A model generated the notes under the pieces. It saw only the letters and a list, made by a program, of their open reading frames with translations, searched no databases and had not been told where the DNA came from. The position numbers and the translations under genes are program-made. A stretch of DNA of 64,000 bases, taken from Ypsolopha sequella (taxonomy: Eukaryota; Arthropoda; Insecta; Lepidoptera; Ypsolophidae). The stretch spans positions 14,216,001 to 14,280,000 of the forward strand of contig OW204000.1 in assembly GCA_934047225.1 (NCBI GenBank), read 5' to 3'. This document shows positions 39,801 to 51,800 of the stretch, one piece after another. How positions within the stretch are numbered: position 1 is the stretch's first letter; each line of letters starts with the position of its first letter.

Positions 39801-42800
39801 TAGTTAAAACGGTACAAGTTTAGAATAATCCACGTCTACTAACACACTTCTGAATGAAATCAAGTTTACACGAGAATCCTTTCATCCTAATTAAATTTGT
39901 CACTCGCTGTGCGTGCGGAGTGGCAATTCTAAAAGACATTGTGAAAGCTTCTTACAGCTGTGGCGGTTAGTGGCAATATCTACAATACGACCATATGAAC
40001 AGTGTAAGAGGGAAACACTTAGACAAATCTCTCACCGCCACTTCATGTAAAGTAAACACCTATTAAACGCTCGCTCCAGCTAGCTGTTTGTAACTACCTA
40101 CCAAGTAATAGTAGTTTATGCTACAAGGGCGCAAAGGAATAAATTACGAGGACGAGCGTAGCGAGTGTTTTAAACGTAACCGAGTAATTTATTGCTCTTA
40201 CGCCCGTGTATCATACTACGTTTTTCAATGCATAGTGTGAGGAAATAAAACAAATATAATTTTGTGAACTTTAAATTGTAATTGGCTCAAAAGGACTGTA
40301 TCCAGAGCCGTTAAACAGTGGAAAAAAAGGTATGACATTTATGGTACACACGAAAGGCTGCAGGTTAGCCAACCATTGTAAATCAATTAAAAAATAATAA
40401 TAATAATAAAGCCCTAGGGCAAAATAATCGACTTTCTGTTCGGTTTTGATGCATAAAAAGTGGGCCTTTACGAGCACATGCATTGAAAAGAAATTTAAAT
40501 TCTGCCTGATATTCGTGACACAAAACAGGCACATATTATTAATTTTAAGACATGTGTGCCACTGTAAAATTCTGACCAATCAGAGCCGCCAGCGCAAGAT
40601 TATTACTTATTAGCTTTTGCCCGCGGCTTCGCCCGCGCTGATTTTTTTTGCATTTTCCCGGGGTAAAAAGTAACCTATGTCACTTTCCGGTCCATAAACT
40701 ATCTCTATGCAAAAAATCACGTCGATCCGTTGCTCCGTTGCTGCGTGAAAGAAGGACAAACCAGCAAACCAACAAACACACTTGCGCATTTATAATAGGG
40801 GTACGGGTAACTAAAATTTAAATTGTAAATCATCATTCCACCAAAACTTTTATATAAGTAAATAAGTTTTATTTTTATTTATCAATTAGTTATACTTGCT
40901 ATTGTCGGCACTTGGTGAAACTTGAAACACATCTTGAATTAAAAGCACTTGTACAGTAGTTTCACTATTTATTTATGAATAAATATATTTTTAGCTTTTT
41001 TTTTTTTTTTTTTTTTTTTTATTATCTAATTATCATGTTTTGTACATATTTTTATCTTATAAAAAAGAAAATCACGTAAACCCTTAGTGGGTTTAAATGT
41101 GATTTCTGAGCCACTTCTTAGTGGTACAGTACATAACCAAAAAAAATACAAGTAAATAATAAAAAAAGACATTTAACTGACATAATTAATTACTTCAAGA
41201 CAATAGATGTCTCTTCATGATTTTTCTTACTTTTTTAGGTTTGACATCTATGTCTTGCAACACTTTACCTGGTATACTATTTAAGATTTCAGGTAGCATG
41301 TAGTTCCAAGTGCGCTTTCCATAAATATTGTTGCATTTATATTAGTAGCTATATAAGCCTTTTATTTATAGTAAGATAATAGGGGCATAGATAGTAATAA
41401 CAAATACACTTTATATTTGTCGAAATATTTGGATCTCACCAGTGAGGCCGTCATCAGTCGAGTGATGACGGCCTTACTGATGAGGTCGAAATATTTCGAA
41501 AAATATAAAGTGTATTTTTTTTTTTACTTTCTATGCTGCTATTATCTTACTATTTATTTATGTTTTATCCCAACCGGTTTCGGATAGTACACCATTTTCA
41601 AGGGAAGATGGTAATTTAAATACATTTCATAGATTCCTGGCACAGGATATGATAATGATTTTATCTTGTTAATTAAGAACATTATCATCGTGCCTGGATA
41701 CTATGAAAGAAAATGGTGTAAAATCCAAAACCGGTTGGGAGAAAACATAAATAAACGGTGAAACAAGCGCTTAAAAATTCAAGGAGTTTTATTTTAATAT
41801 GATAATTTAAAAAAAAAGAAGAAAAAACGTTATTTTTATCAGTGTTGTGTATACTTGTTGTATACTATGTTGTGTAAAAGGGATGCATTAGAATTTTGTA
41901 TTTTAAATATCCATAAATGTATCCTGTTGGTGTACCTAATAAAATAAATAAAGATTTGGATCACTTACTTAGGATCAAGAGGAGCATCACCGTTGAGCCG
42001 GCAAGCGGCGGCAAAGCGCGCTATGGCCGCCTGCAGCTCACTCAGGTCTCCCTGCACCGCGTGCTGATGCAGCAAGGTCTGCGCCGCACCGCACAGCTCC
42101 CCCTCCCACTGCTGGGGTGCTACCTCCCCCTCAGCGCCCTCTGAGCTGGACCCTGCTGTCTCTACTTCGTGGGCGAGAAGCACGCTGTACAGCCGCTCGT
42201 GTTGACGTACCTTAGTTAATGAAAGAGTCAGGAATTGAGCTGAACAACAAGATTTGTTTACACATTTTCGTTTACCACCGAATGCTTTAAGACCACCGAC
42301 AATGAGCAAGAAAAGAACAAGTATTTCAACTCGAAAATTTGTTTTATAAGTAATTTATGGTATGGGTGGGTATCAAGTAGGTATGTCCATTTATAAAAGG
42401 TCATATAACAATAAAAAACGAAATTGGTATATATGTATCTATGGATTTTGTTGCTGTTTCCATTATTATGTTATGGTATTTGATGAGGGATTTTAAGACT
42501 GTACAACTAAGCTGTCATGGCAGGCAGGAGATGTGCAGGGAGGGACCAATTTAGTATGAATGCATATAATATTGTCCACTTGTCCACTTCCTAAGTTAAG
42601 ATCGAGTTAAGTACGGACTAAAATAGTTCTTATGTCCTTGTAATTAACTTATGCTCTTGTGTGAACGACAATTGAGAAGTTTGTATTGGCTATTTAACTT
42701 TGTATTTTTTGTTATCTCCTATCTCCTATGTTGAAAAGAGCAACTATGGACGTTTGTTCATATTGTTTACTTATAGATACCTACCTAGTTACGTTTGTGT

Positions 42801-45800
42801 GTATTCCATTATTTTACGATTTTGTAGCAAATCATTTCGATATCTTAAGGTATTATCACTATTTATTTAGATTACCTGTATATCTACTCGTAATTTTCAA
42901 TATTCTTTAAAAAAAAATATACTTGCAATTGTTTACGTTGCTCAGAGCTAGTGCCTGGAGTCATGTAAAATATTTTAATTAAGATCTTCCCTTGAAAATT
43001 GAGTAAAATCCGAAACCGGTTGGGAGTTAACATAAATAAAGTGAACTACAAGTACAAGTGTTTTAATTCAAGATTCAATATTCTTGCATAAGACGGGAAT
43101 GACGGTGTACGTAAAAACCCTTACAGGTTTCTGATACACCTTATTATTGTGAAATATGTATTTCTTTTTAGTTATCAAATAAATAAATAAAAATAAAAAT
43201 TTGCAAATGCGGTTATCGATGTCAACCAAGAAGGAGCTTCTTAACAAATGTTTGAAGGAATTAATAATTTTACTGTGACTAACAAGAGCTGAGCAGTAAC
43301 CATTATAATTAAATAAGTTGGAGTAAAAGCGGCCGACGGTGTGGATATAATATAACCAAAAGCAAAAGAATAATCTATAACAAATCTTAACAAATGTAGC
43401 CTTGCGTCATGTTGAGCAATAGTCTATTATATAAAATCGAAAAGCTAGAAAGGGACAAAATTCACAGGAAAGAGTAAATGGCGCTCTATACACCTTTGTG
43501 TGCGCTTATCACTCACAAGAACGCCAAAATTGCGCAAAATATTATGCAATTCGATTCCTTGGATTGTGACAATGATGAGCGGCATAATAGTAGTTTATGC
43601 TACAAGGGAGAAAAGGAATAAATTACGAGGACGATTTAAAACACGAGCCCAGCGAGTGTTTCAAACGAAACCGAGTAATTTATTGCTCTTATGCCCGTGT
43701 ATCATACTACGTTTTTCAATGCATAGTGTGAGGAAATAAAACAAATATACTCAAAGAAAACAATTTAATTATTAAAGTTGAAAGTGACATTGTTGTGAAC
43801 TTTAAATTATGATTGGCTCAAAGGCACTGTATCCAGAGCAGTTACACCGTGAATAAAAAGTATAACATTTATGGTACACAGGAAAGGTTGCAGGTTAGCC
43901 AACTCTTCGTAAAAAAAAAAAATGAAGCCCTAGGGCAAAATAATCGACTTTTTGTTCGGTTTTGATGCATAAAAAGTGGGCCTTTACGAGCATTTGCATT
44001 GAAAACAATATTTATGAATTTGGATATGTGATAATTAAGAAATCAGAATGTTCCGTGTTTCAGAAACGTCAGATCTGTATGGCATGTCTAAACGGCCGTT
44101 CATACTATTTTGGGTTTGCAAAAAAATGCAACGTAACTTTAAACGAAAATTGAACATCAAATTATTTTTCCAGAGAATGAATTTTTTATTCATTAATTAA
44201 TTCCAGAGATTACCTCGTACTCACAACCATCTCCGCTTCAAGAGCTTCTTCGGGGCTTTTTTTTATAATTATTATATTATCAACGCGAGCAGAGCCACAT
44301 GCACATCTAGTAATTCAATAAGAGCAGCACTCAGATGTGAACCCCTAGTTCTCCTCTAAAAAAGAAGAAAACGTAAACTACCGCAAATACAATAAAACAT
44401 TCCCACAATCACAAATGCACCAGTGGCAGAAAAGTCGCTTCGAAACACGAAGTGCGATCTAATGAACTCAAAAAAAAGGCATTTCTTTTCCCAAACTTTG
44501 TGTAACTCGAGTGATTTATACACTCTTGGGAATCTTCTGAAACTTTACTGTCTAGACGCAAAACGAGAAAAAAAACTTGGTTAAAACAGATGGGTTTAGT
44601 CAACCGAGTAAAGACACGCTCAAATTGGATCACAAAGTAAAGAGATGGGGATGACGGAACTTATAAAGCATAAAAGAAGAAAAAAATATAAGTGGAGTGG
44701 AGCGTTGGCACTGAAAGATTTACGAGGTCCAAATAAGGTTTGGCGTGTATCACAATTTTGCTTCATTCACTCTCACACTTGATTACGCGGGCCAAAAGAG
44801 AACTTGCGTCCGCTGAATATGTTACTGTTATTATTCCATAGCTACTGAGATTATTCCATCTTTTTACTTTCGTTGGAAACGATAGTGCAACATTTTTATA
44901 GGTATATTTAGTTATTTATATTTTGTTGCAGTAGTAAAAAACCGATACAACGAATCGTTGACCGAGGGTGTACATAAATCACGTTTTTTTACAAGCTTTT
45001 ACGAGTCTTTTTAACTTCATTTTTGTGTAAGTTAGTATGTCCGGGTCTAAACTTGCAACTGAATTTAAAACCAGTTCCCCCAACCGATTGAGCTGAAATT
45101 TTGCACACACGTGTGGTTGACATCGGTATAAAAAAAATTATTGAGGATAATACGGTAAGTTTAGTGCCATCAATCTAAACCAATATGGCAAATGTCTCAA
45201 GTTGGCGTTTTGTTATTTTCATACCTAACCCCTTTACATAACTATCAAAAACAGGAGTTGACAACGAGAATACGATAAGCTAAGCGATGTTTTTAATTAA
45301 TTCACTTGTAGAGCTCAACTGTGGAGGTACCACCATCTTACTCATAACACCCCCCCCCCCCCCCTCCGAAGTTATTGGCTTGTAGAGAAGGGGCTTAGCT
45401 CTATATGAGATCTGATAATTATGAGCTTGTGAGTCTTGGCAACCTAGTTTACATGACATTGACATGTGTTTGGTTTTGGTGGGATATATAATGTGACCAG
45501 CCAAACCCGATTTCAGGACAAACTAGTTTGACCTAGGCCAAAGTAGATTTGGACTATCGTGAGTTACACTCAAAAGACTTACGGGGCTCTCCTCCGTGTC
45601 CAATATAATATTTAACGCGCTGAGGGCGATGCTGGGGCTGCCGCGGCACTGTAGTGCCTCGGGCATGTTTGCGGAGGCGCGCATCGACTGCTTTTAATGT
45701 CCCTGGTGCGCAGGGTGCGCGCCAGCCCCAACATCGTCCTGGCGATGATAGCTAGCAGGGTAGATTGCCCTTTTTTGTTGCATTGCGGTGGCCTACACGT

Positions 45801-48800
45801 CACACGCAAAAATAAACATTAAATTATTATAAATTATAAATTGTTACTAACACAGTACTATTAATTTCACTAACAAAATTGTATGTATTACTAACTCAGT
45901 AGTTTTAAGTTTACTAACAACTATGAGTTATGTTGCTCGAAAATTAGTTTAAATTTTAAATTTAAATTTCGAAATAAATGTTTTAAATAAATAAAGCAAG
46001 GACTTCAAGATTAATAATTTTCGCACAATCTTAAAATATTATAAATTTTTAATTACTTTATCATTAGTACGAGTATATATGCTGCTTTTTGGAATAAATT
46101 ATTATTATTTATATTATATTGTATATTAACACCCCTTCGACAAATTTTCAAAGCAAATCGAGAGCCTGTACCGAAAGTAAAGCACAAGCTTTAACCTAAA
46201 TACTAAATAAAAAGCTACCTTATTTCAGGAAGACAACGTAACATAATAAATTATGTATGCCCCAAAATAAAAAAATACAGCCCCTGTACGGTACCTGAAT
46301 TATTTTTGTGTAATGTGCGTGCTAGAGAAGACCTAAACCTCTCTACAGAATTTAAAAGTAAAATTTACTAGACGATAAAACCAAATTGTTAAAAGCTAAC
46401 CAAACAAATAAAAAGCCGATATGATACCAAATATGCTCGATGAAGCGTGGTGCGCATCGACACGCCCTCTGATAGTTTCACAAAATCCATCCGATCGTAA
46501 CATATAGGTTCTACGGACTAATGGATCGCACTGAAAGGGCCAATAAAATGTTTTATGTGCAGTGTAGTGCCCAGGAAGATTAACAATATTGGCTATTTAG
46601 TTTGATCAGTTCAGACACGCAATAATGTATATAGGTTGCAGGATACAGTCGGCTTTAGTACTTTAAGAGGCTCTAAGAGGCCCCTTTACGCCTGTATTTT
46701 TCTCGAGATTAATACAAAAGGTAAAAACTGAATGTGAAGTCAACATCTTATTTTTTTACATAAGTATTATTTAGCGACATCTAACTACGTCTCTATACAG
46801 CCCAAAAAGCAACATTTTATAAAACACCATCATAATATGGTGTCATCATAATATGCTGTCATTATACCGTGAACATTGGCTCGTTTTTACGCAAAGTTGT
46901 ATATTTTTATCTATTCTGGAAATAAAAAAGAGAGAAATACAGACGTCGTTCATGTAAAGAAGACTAAGTTTATTCAGCTTTCTATAAATAAACATTTACA
47001 GTTTCATGGAAAACAGTTTTTACCTGAAACCATTTCACAAATTTAGCGCTTTTAAAATATTTTGCCATCTTGCACCTCTTGATGAGAGATGGGTCGGAGC
47101 GTGGTGTGGGGGGAAGGGAAACATACATAAAGATGCATGCAAAGTTTCATTGAGATCAAAGCCATCAGGACGTCAAAAAACAACTAAGCATTTATATGGC
47201 AGCTGAGTGGGATGGCTCTTGTCATATTAAACCCCGAACGATCTCAGCTGAACGCGAGGAAAAATGGTCGACATTTCGTTAGTGCGTTATCGTTTTGGCA
47301 TACATCAAAAGCAAATTCTTAGGTTCCCCATAGACGTTGCAATATTGCACAATATTAATTAAACTATTTCTTGTACAATTTTTATTGTTCACTATGAATT
47401 AATGATCCACCAACGTTCAACGCTAACTCAACAATATTTGGTTTGTAGCATATGCATGCAAGAATTTTCATTTTATGTTTATTCTTTAGTCCATACTACG
47501 TAAAATTATATCTTTGTTTATAATTTGAGAATAAACCTTGAACGGATTTTAACGCAGTTTTCACTGTTGTTTCTTGGGTTTTTTGAGTGTGTCATTGCTC
47601 TTTAACTTATGAAAACTGAATGATGACCATTTTCGTGTAACAGGCCGGTTACTTACCTATCTACATACATATTTAAATTGGGAATTTATTGAGAACATTT
47701 AACTTAACCAAGCCGGTTGCTTATTTACGGTGGTACAGGGAATTTGTGAAAACATTTTAGTGAGACAAGCCGTTTGTCTTTTATAGTCAGATAGGGAATT
47801 CTTTAGTAATATTTTAGTCTGTTGCTTATTTTATAAACGGATAGGGGTAAGAACATTTAAGTGAAACAAGCCGGTTGTTTTTATAGTTAGATAAGGAGTT
47901 TGTTGAGAATATTTTTTGGTTTTAGTGAAATAGTCAAAGACAGAGTTGCTGCTTCAGTACGAGTGGTTTTGCTAAACTTTAAAGTTACATTAGAAAGGAT
48001 TAAAGCAATTATAATATAGTACCTGTTGCCAATTATCGTCGTCCCTTCGCCCCGCCTCCCGCGCTGACAGCCAGAGCCGGAGCCTGATGCGACCTTGAAC
48101 CGAGGACCTCTGTGACCTCGCCTCGAGCTTGTACCACGCCTCCACGCCGGTTGAGGGGATCTCTCGCAGGGGAATGTTCACGCAGCCTGCACACATTAGC
48201 TTTAAGTTATGGAGCCTTCCAGTCGCATTACCAAGAGAAAAATATGAGAAGGGACGCGGCTGCACGAGTATTGATTAGGATTGTGTAACCTCGTCAAGTA
48301 AACAATTGCAAAAACTACTTGAAAATGGGTCTGAAATTCTAAGGGAAATTAATTTAACTTCCTCGACGCTCTACTCTAACAATAGGGTAACTTTATTAAA
48401 AGGTCAAACAATAGTCACAAACTTTATAGAACAAAACAAAATGGTTGTTGTTTTACGTCCGAGTTTCTCTACTTTTTGTTCTTCTAGTATATACTATTTA
48501 ATACAGTCCAGTCCATATTCTTAGAAAATATTTGGTTAAAAACCTGCCTGGAATCTACATGGCAACGGGCCATGAAAAGAGTAACAATAACATCCCATTT
48601 ATTTTGTGTGATTTTTTTATGAAGTTGAAAGGTTAAATATTTAGGTATTTGTGGACAATTAAGCACCGAGGCGTAGCTCGATAGGCAGGGAAATTGAGTT
48701 TACTGTCGATGTTCGTCTAGAAATATAGACTCTACAGGTTCTTAAAGCGTACTCACTAGTTATGTCATGAATATCTAGAAAGGTATTCGGTATCACGCCT

Positions 48801-51800
48801 GTTTGGCTATTTTACGGCGCTCCATACCCAGTGGCGTGCACAGAACTTTTTGCTGGAAAAGCAAGCAATTGGTCAATTGGACAGTGTCTACCCTAGAGTA
48901 AAAATTTCCTATACAAACTTTTTTTTTCAAAGTGATATTTAAATTTTTTTTTAATTTTTTTATTGTTACTCTTGACCAATTGCTTACTTTTCCAGCAAAA
49001 AGTTCTGTGCACGCCACTGCTGGCACCGATATGTCTATGGGTGCCGGATCGGTACACGCGCGCGCGCAGTCACAAACTGTTCGAGCGTCTGCGGGCTCGC
49101 ACTAACCTCGCCGACGAGGCCCCTCTTAGCCAGGGTTGGATTCAGACCCTCGGAAAATTATTGTCTATGGGAGTTAAAAATATACTACTTGGCTAAAATT
49201 ATACTACGTTTCGTTTTTCGTCGATTTTTGTTTTGAATTCAAACAAAATAGCCTATTTGAAATTGAAATTTTGAAAAAATTTGCTCAAATTATTCATAAT
49301 TTAATAAAAGAGCCTATTTGTTAGTAAAATTTAAAAAAAAAATTACTTAAAATATTTATAACGCACAAAAATTCCCTATATTTTAGTGAAAATGTTAAAA
49401 AGCAAAACGTTTCAACCAATAAAACACGTCAGTCGGCCTGAAGATAAAATTATGGTATTTTTACGTAGTATAGTTCCATTACGATACTACATACTACATG
49501 TCATGAAAATATGGTACAAATAGTATAATTATACTACAAAATCCAACCCTGCTCTTAGCGGCGTGCTTCGCTCACTCAACGGAATGGCTATGGATCAACC
49601 TGAGGTGGATATTTTTTCTGCATCTCTGGTCCATATCCACGCATGTGTGGTGAATTACTTAGAACAGTAATATTTAAGCTTAATAAATTTTGTTTTGATT
49701 GTTAATTTTTAGCTAATATTTTTATTGTTATGTTTATTAGTTAATGTTTATTTTTATTGTAACTGTTTACCGTGTTAAACGCATTGAAAATATTAGATCT
49801 GTAATGTATGTCGTGTGTGTGAAGAAATAAATTAATAAATTTTAATGGAGTTTGAGATTTTGATATCAGAGATGTTTCTGTCTAGTCTTAGTAGCGGATC
49901 CAGCTGTGGTGAATTTACCAGCAGGCTGAGTGGGCTTGCCTAAGGCGGCAGATTTTAAGGACGGCAGAATTGGAATCCGTATCTTCTTTTTCTATCGAAA
50001 TAAAAGCTGTATCAAAACCATAAATATCTAAAAGTATGGAGAAACGAGATATTTGCTTTTTGTGACATGATTTGTACATGAATTTGTACAAAATTACGCA
50101 GTTTTACGCAGTTTTACACAGTGTCACTAATAATGTTAATAACACAATGCGGACTAGATACGACAATACTCAGGACAATATGACAAGACATTAAATGAAA
50201 TGAAATTTGAAATGAAATAGATTTATTTATGTAATGTAGGTATAACATATACACTTATTACAGACTTCAAGAAGAGTAAAAGATGTTCCTGAAATGAGTT
50301 TTGAAACAATTTAGCAATATTCGTGAAAAAAAATATCATTGCTCTATGGGCGGCAAAAAGTTGGGCGGGAAGTTTGTAAATCCGCAAATTGTTCTGAGCC
50401 TAAGTTCTGACGCAGGTCACGTCTTATTTTTTAGAGAAATTATTTGGAAACATTGCAAAACAAATTGCAATCTATTGAAATCACTGTGTATTAAAGCACA
50501 TCATCGTGCAACGAAATAAAACTGACTTCAACAAAACATGTCTTAATTGGTATATGTTTTAAATAGCTTCGCATTAGTTCCATAAAATAAGCTTTAAATT
50601 ATATAGCTGCCATCACCAACGCTATTTGAATTGATGTTTTTAATTATCAATGACCCTTTCCTTTTTTTTGTACCGTTATACATATAATATTTACTGTATT
50701 CTATATTGCAAGATGATTCTATTTGAAGAGATGATTGAAACAAATCAAAAAAAAATATGTTAAAAGGATGAAATTGCCGGATATCCGGTCAGAGTAGCCA
50801 AAAAAGCTTCGGTATCTACTCTAATACCGACCCTATAGATAATTCCACCTCATTCACCGATGAGTAATTTGCACTTCAGATGAATATCAAATAAGCCGGC
50901 GGCGCCGCAGAATGCCGCCACCAGTGACAAATAAATATTGAATCCGCGCGCTCCCTCCATAAACCTATATAGCGACTTTTTCGAGTGAGTTTTGCATTTC
51001 GCCACTGTCAGCGGATGGATTCTGCTTGTCATAATCCGAGGACAGGCAATCGTTGCCCACTGATTTATTAGACCACGCATGGCGTATCAGCAAATTGATG
51101 GATTAGTTAAAAGGATTGGATATGTGACATGAAAAAATATCGCACCACTAAAAAGAACGCTAAAAGCTTTTAAAATTCAACTAATTTAAAAGTCAACTAT
51201 TTTGCAACCACTTTCTTATGGCCGAATAAACACGTATTAGGTGTGTTCTTGAGTAAGTGTCCGATTGTATTTGTATCACCAAATAATAGATAAAGGTTTC
51301 GGATGCCACCCATTATATTTACGGATCAGGCGGAGATTGCAGACAGTGCCGAAGTGCGGGTCGTCGCCGACAAAAAAAGACACCTAATCGCTCTCTTTTT
51401 GAAATTATATAAGATATCGGAACATGTCGCATATCGCGATTAAAATGAACATTAATTCTATCCGTGTTATCATCAATCAATCTATGTAAATAAAAGGCTT
51501 CGTGGTGAGTGACTGACTGACTGACCGACAATATCTGCTAAATATCTTTTATTCTATATTTGTTATATGTTGTTGTTTGCTAGCTTTATTGTAATTTATT
51601 TCAGCCTCTTATGGGCTATGCTCTAAAATATTATTATGTTTTTGTTTTTAGTACTAGAGTATTATAATTTATGTTGTTTCTTCTTTAATGTTCTTCTTTT
51701 ATGTTTGTTAAAGTTTTTTAAGATAAGTCCACCAATTATCCTGCAATATTTGTATAATATTTTATATGCTTTTGATCCGTTAATCGGAGTTAAAGCTAAA

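Larger units (their letters stand above)
38915..41968 (-). other. intron between stac exons c and d
   Basis: It holds the palindrome at 39462, R1 copy 3 (40108-40490), a GCCCGCGG repeat, a poly-T run and two hammerhead-like foldbacks. Nothing is recognised in 38960-39460 or 39620-40100. Confidence 0.55.
42211..48022 (-). other. intron(s) between stac exons b and c
   Basis: It holds copy c of the hammerhead-like element, R1 copy 4, the possible cassette exon, a poly-C run (45350) and the inverted copy 46720-47222. Nothing is recognised in 44020-45280, 45810-46700 or 47230-48020. Confidence 0.55.

Noticed and set aside
41480..41505. Active hammerhead ribozyme from ctgatgaggtcgaaat.
   Set aside because: Stem II would be one base pair and the first stem I pair is A-A; the other arm has mutated core residues.
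45612..45809. 65-codon minus-strand frame with [17 protein letters not shown] as a real upstream part of the candidate exon.
   Set aside because: It is in a different frame from the cassette, has no acceptor, and largely arises from an inverse copy of the downstream block.
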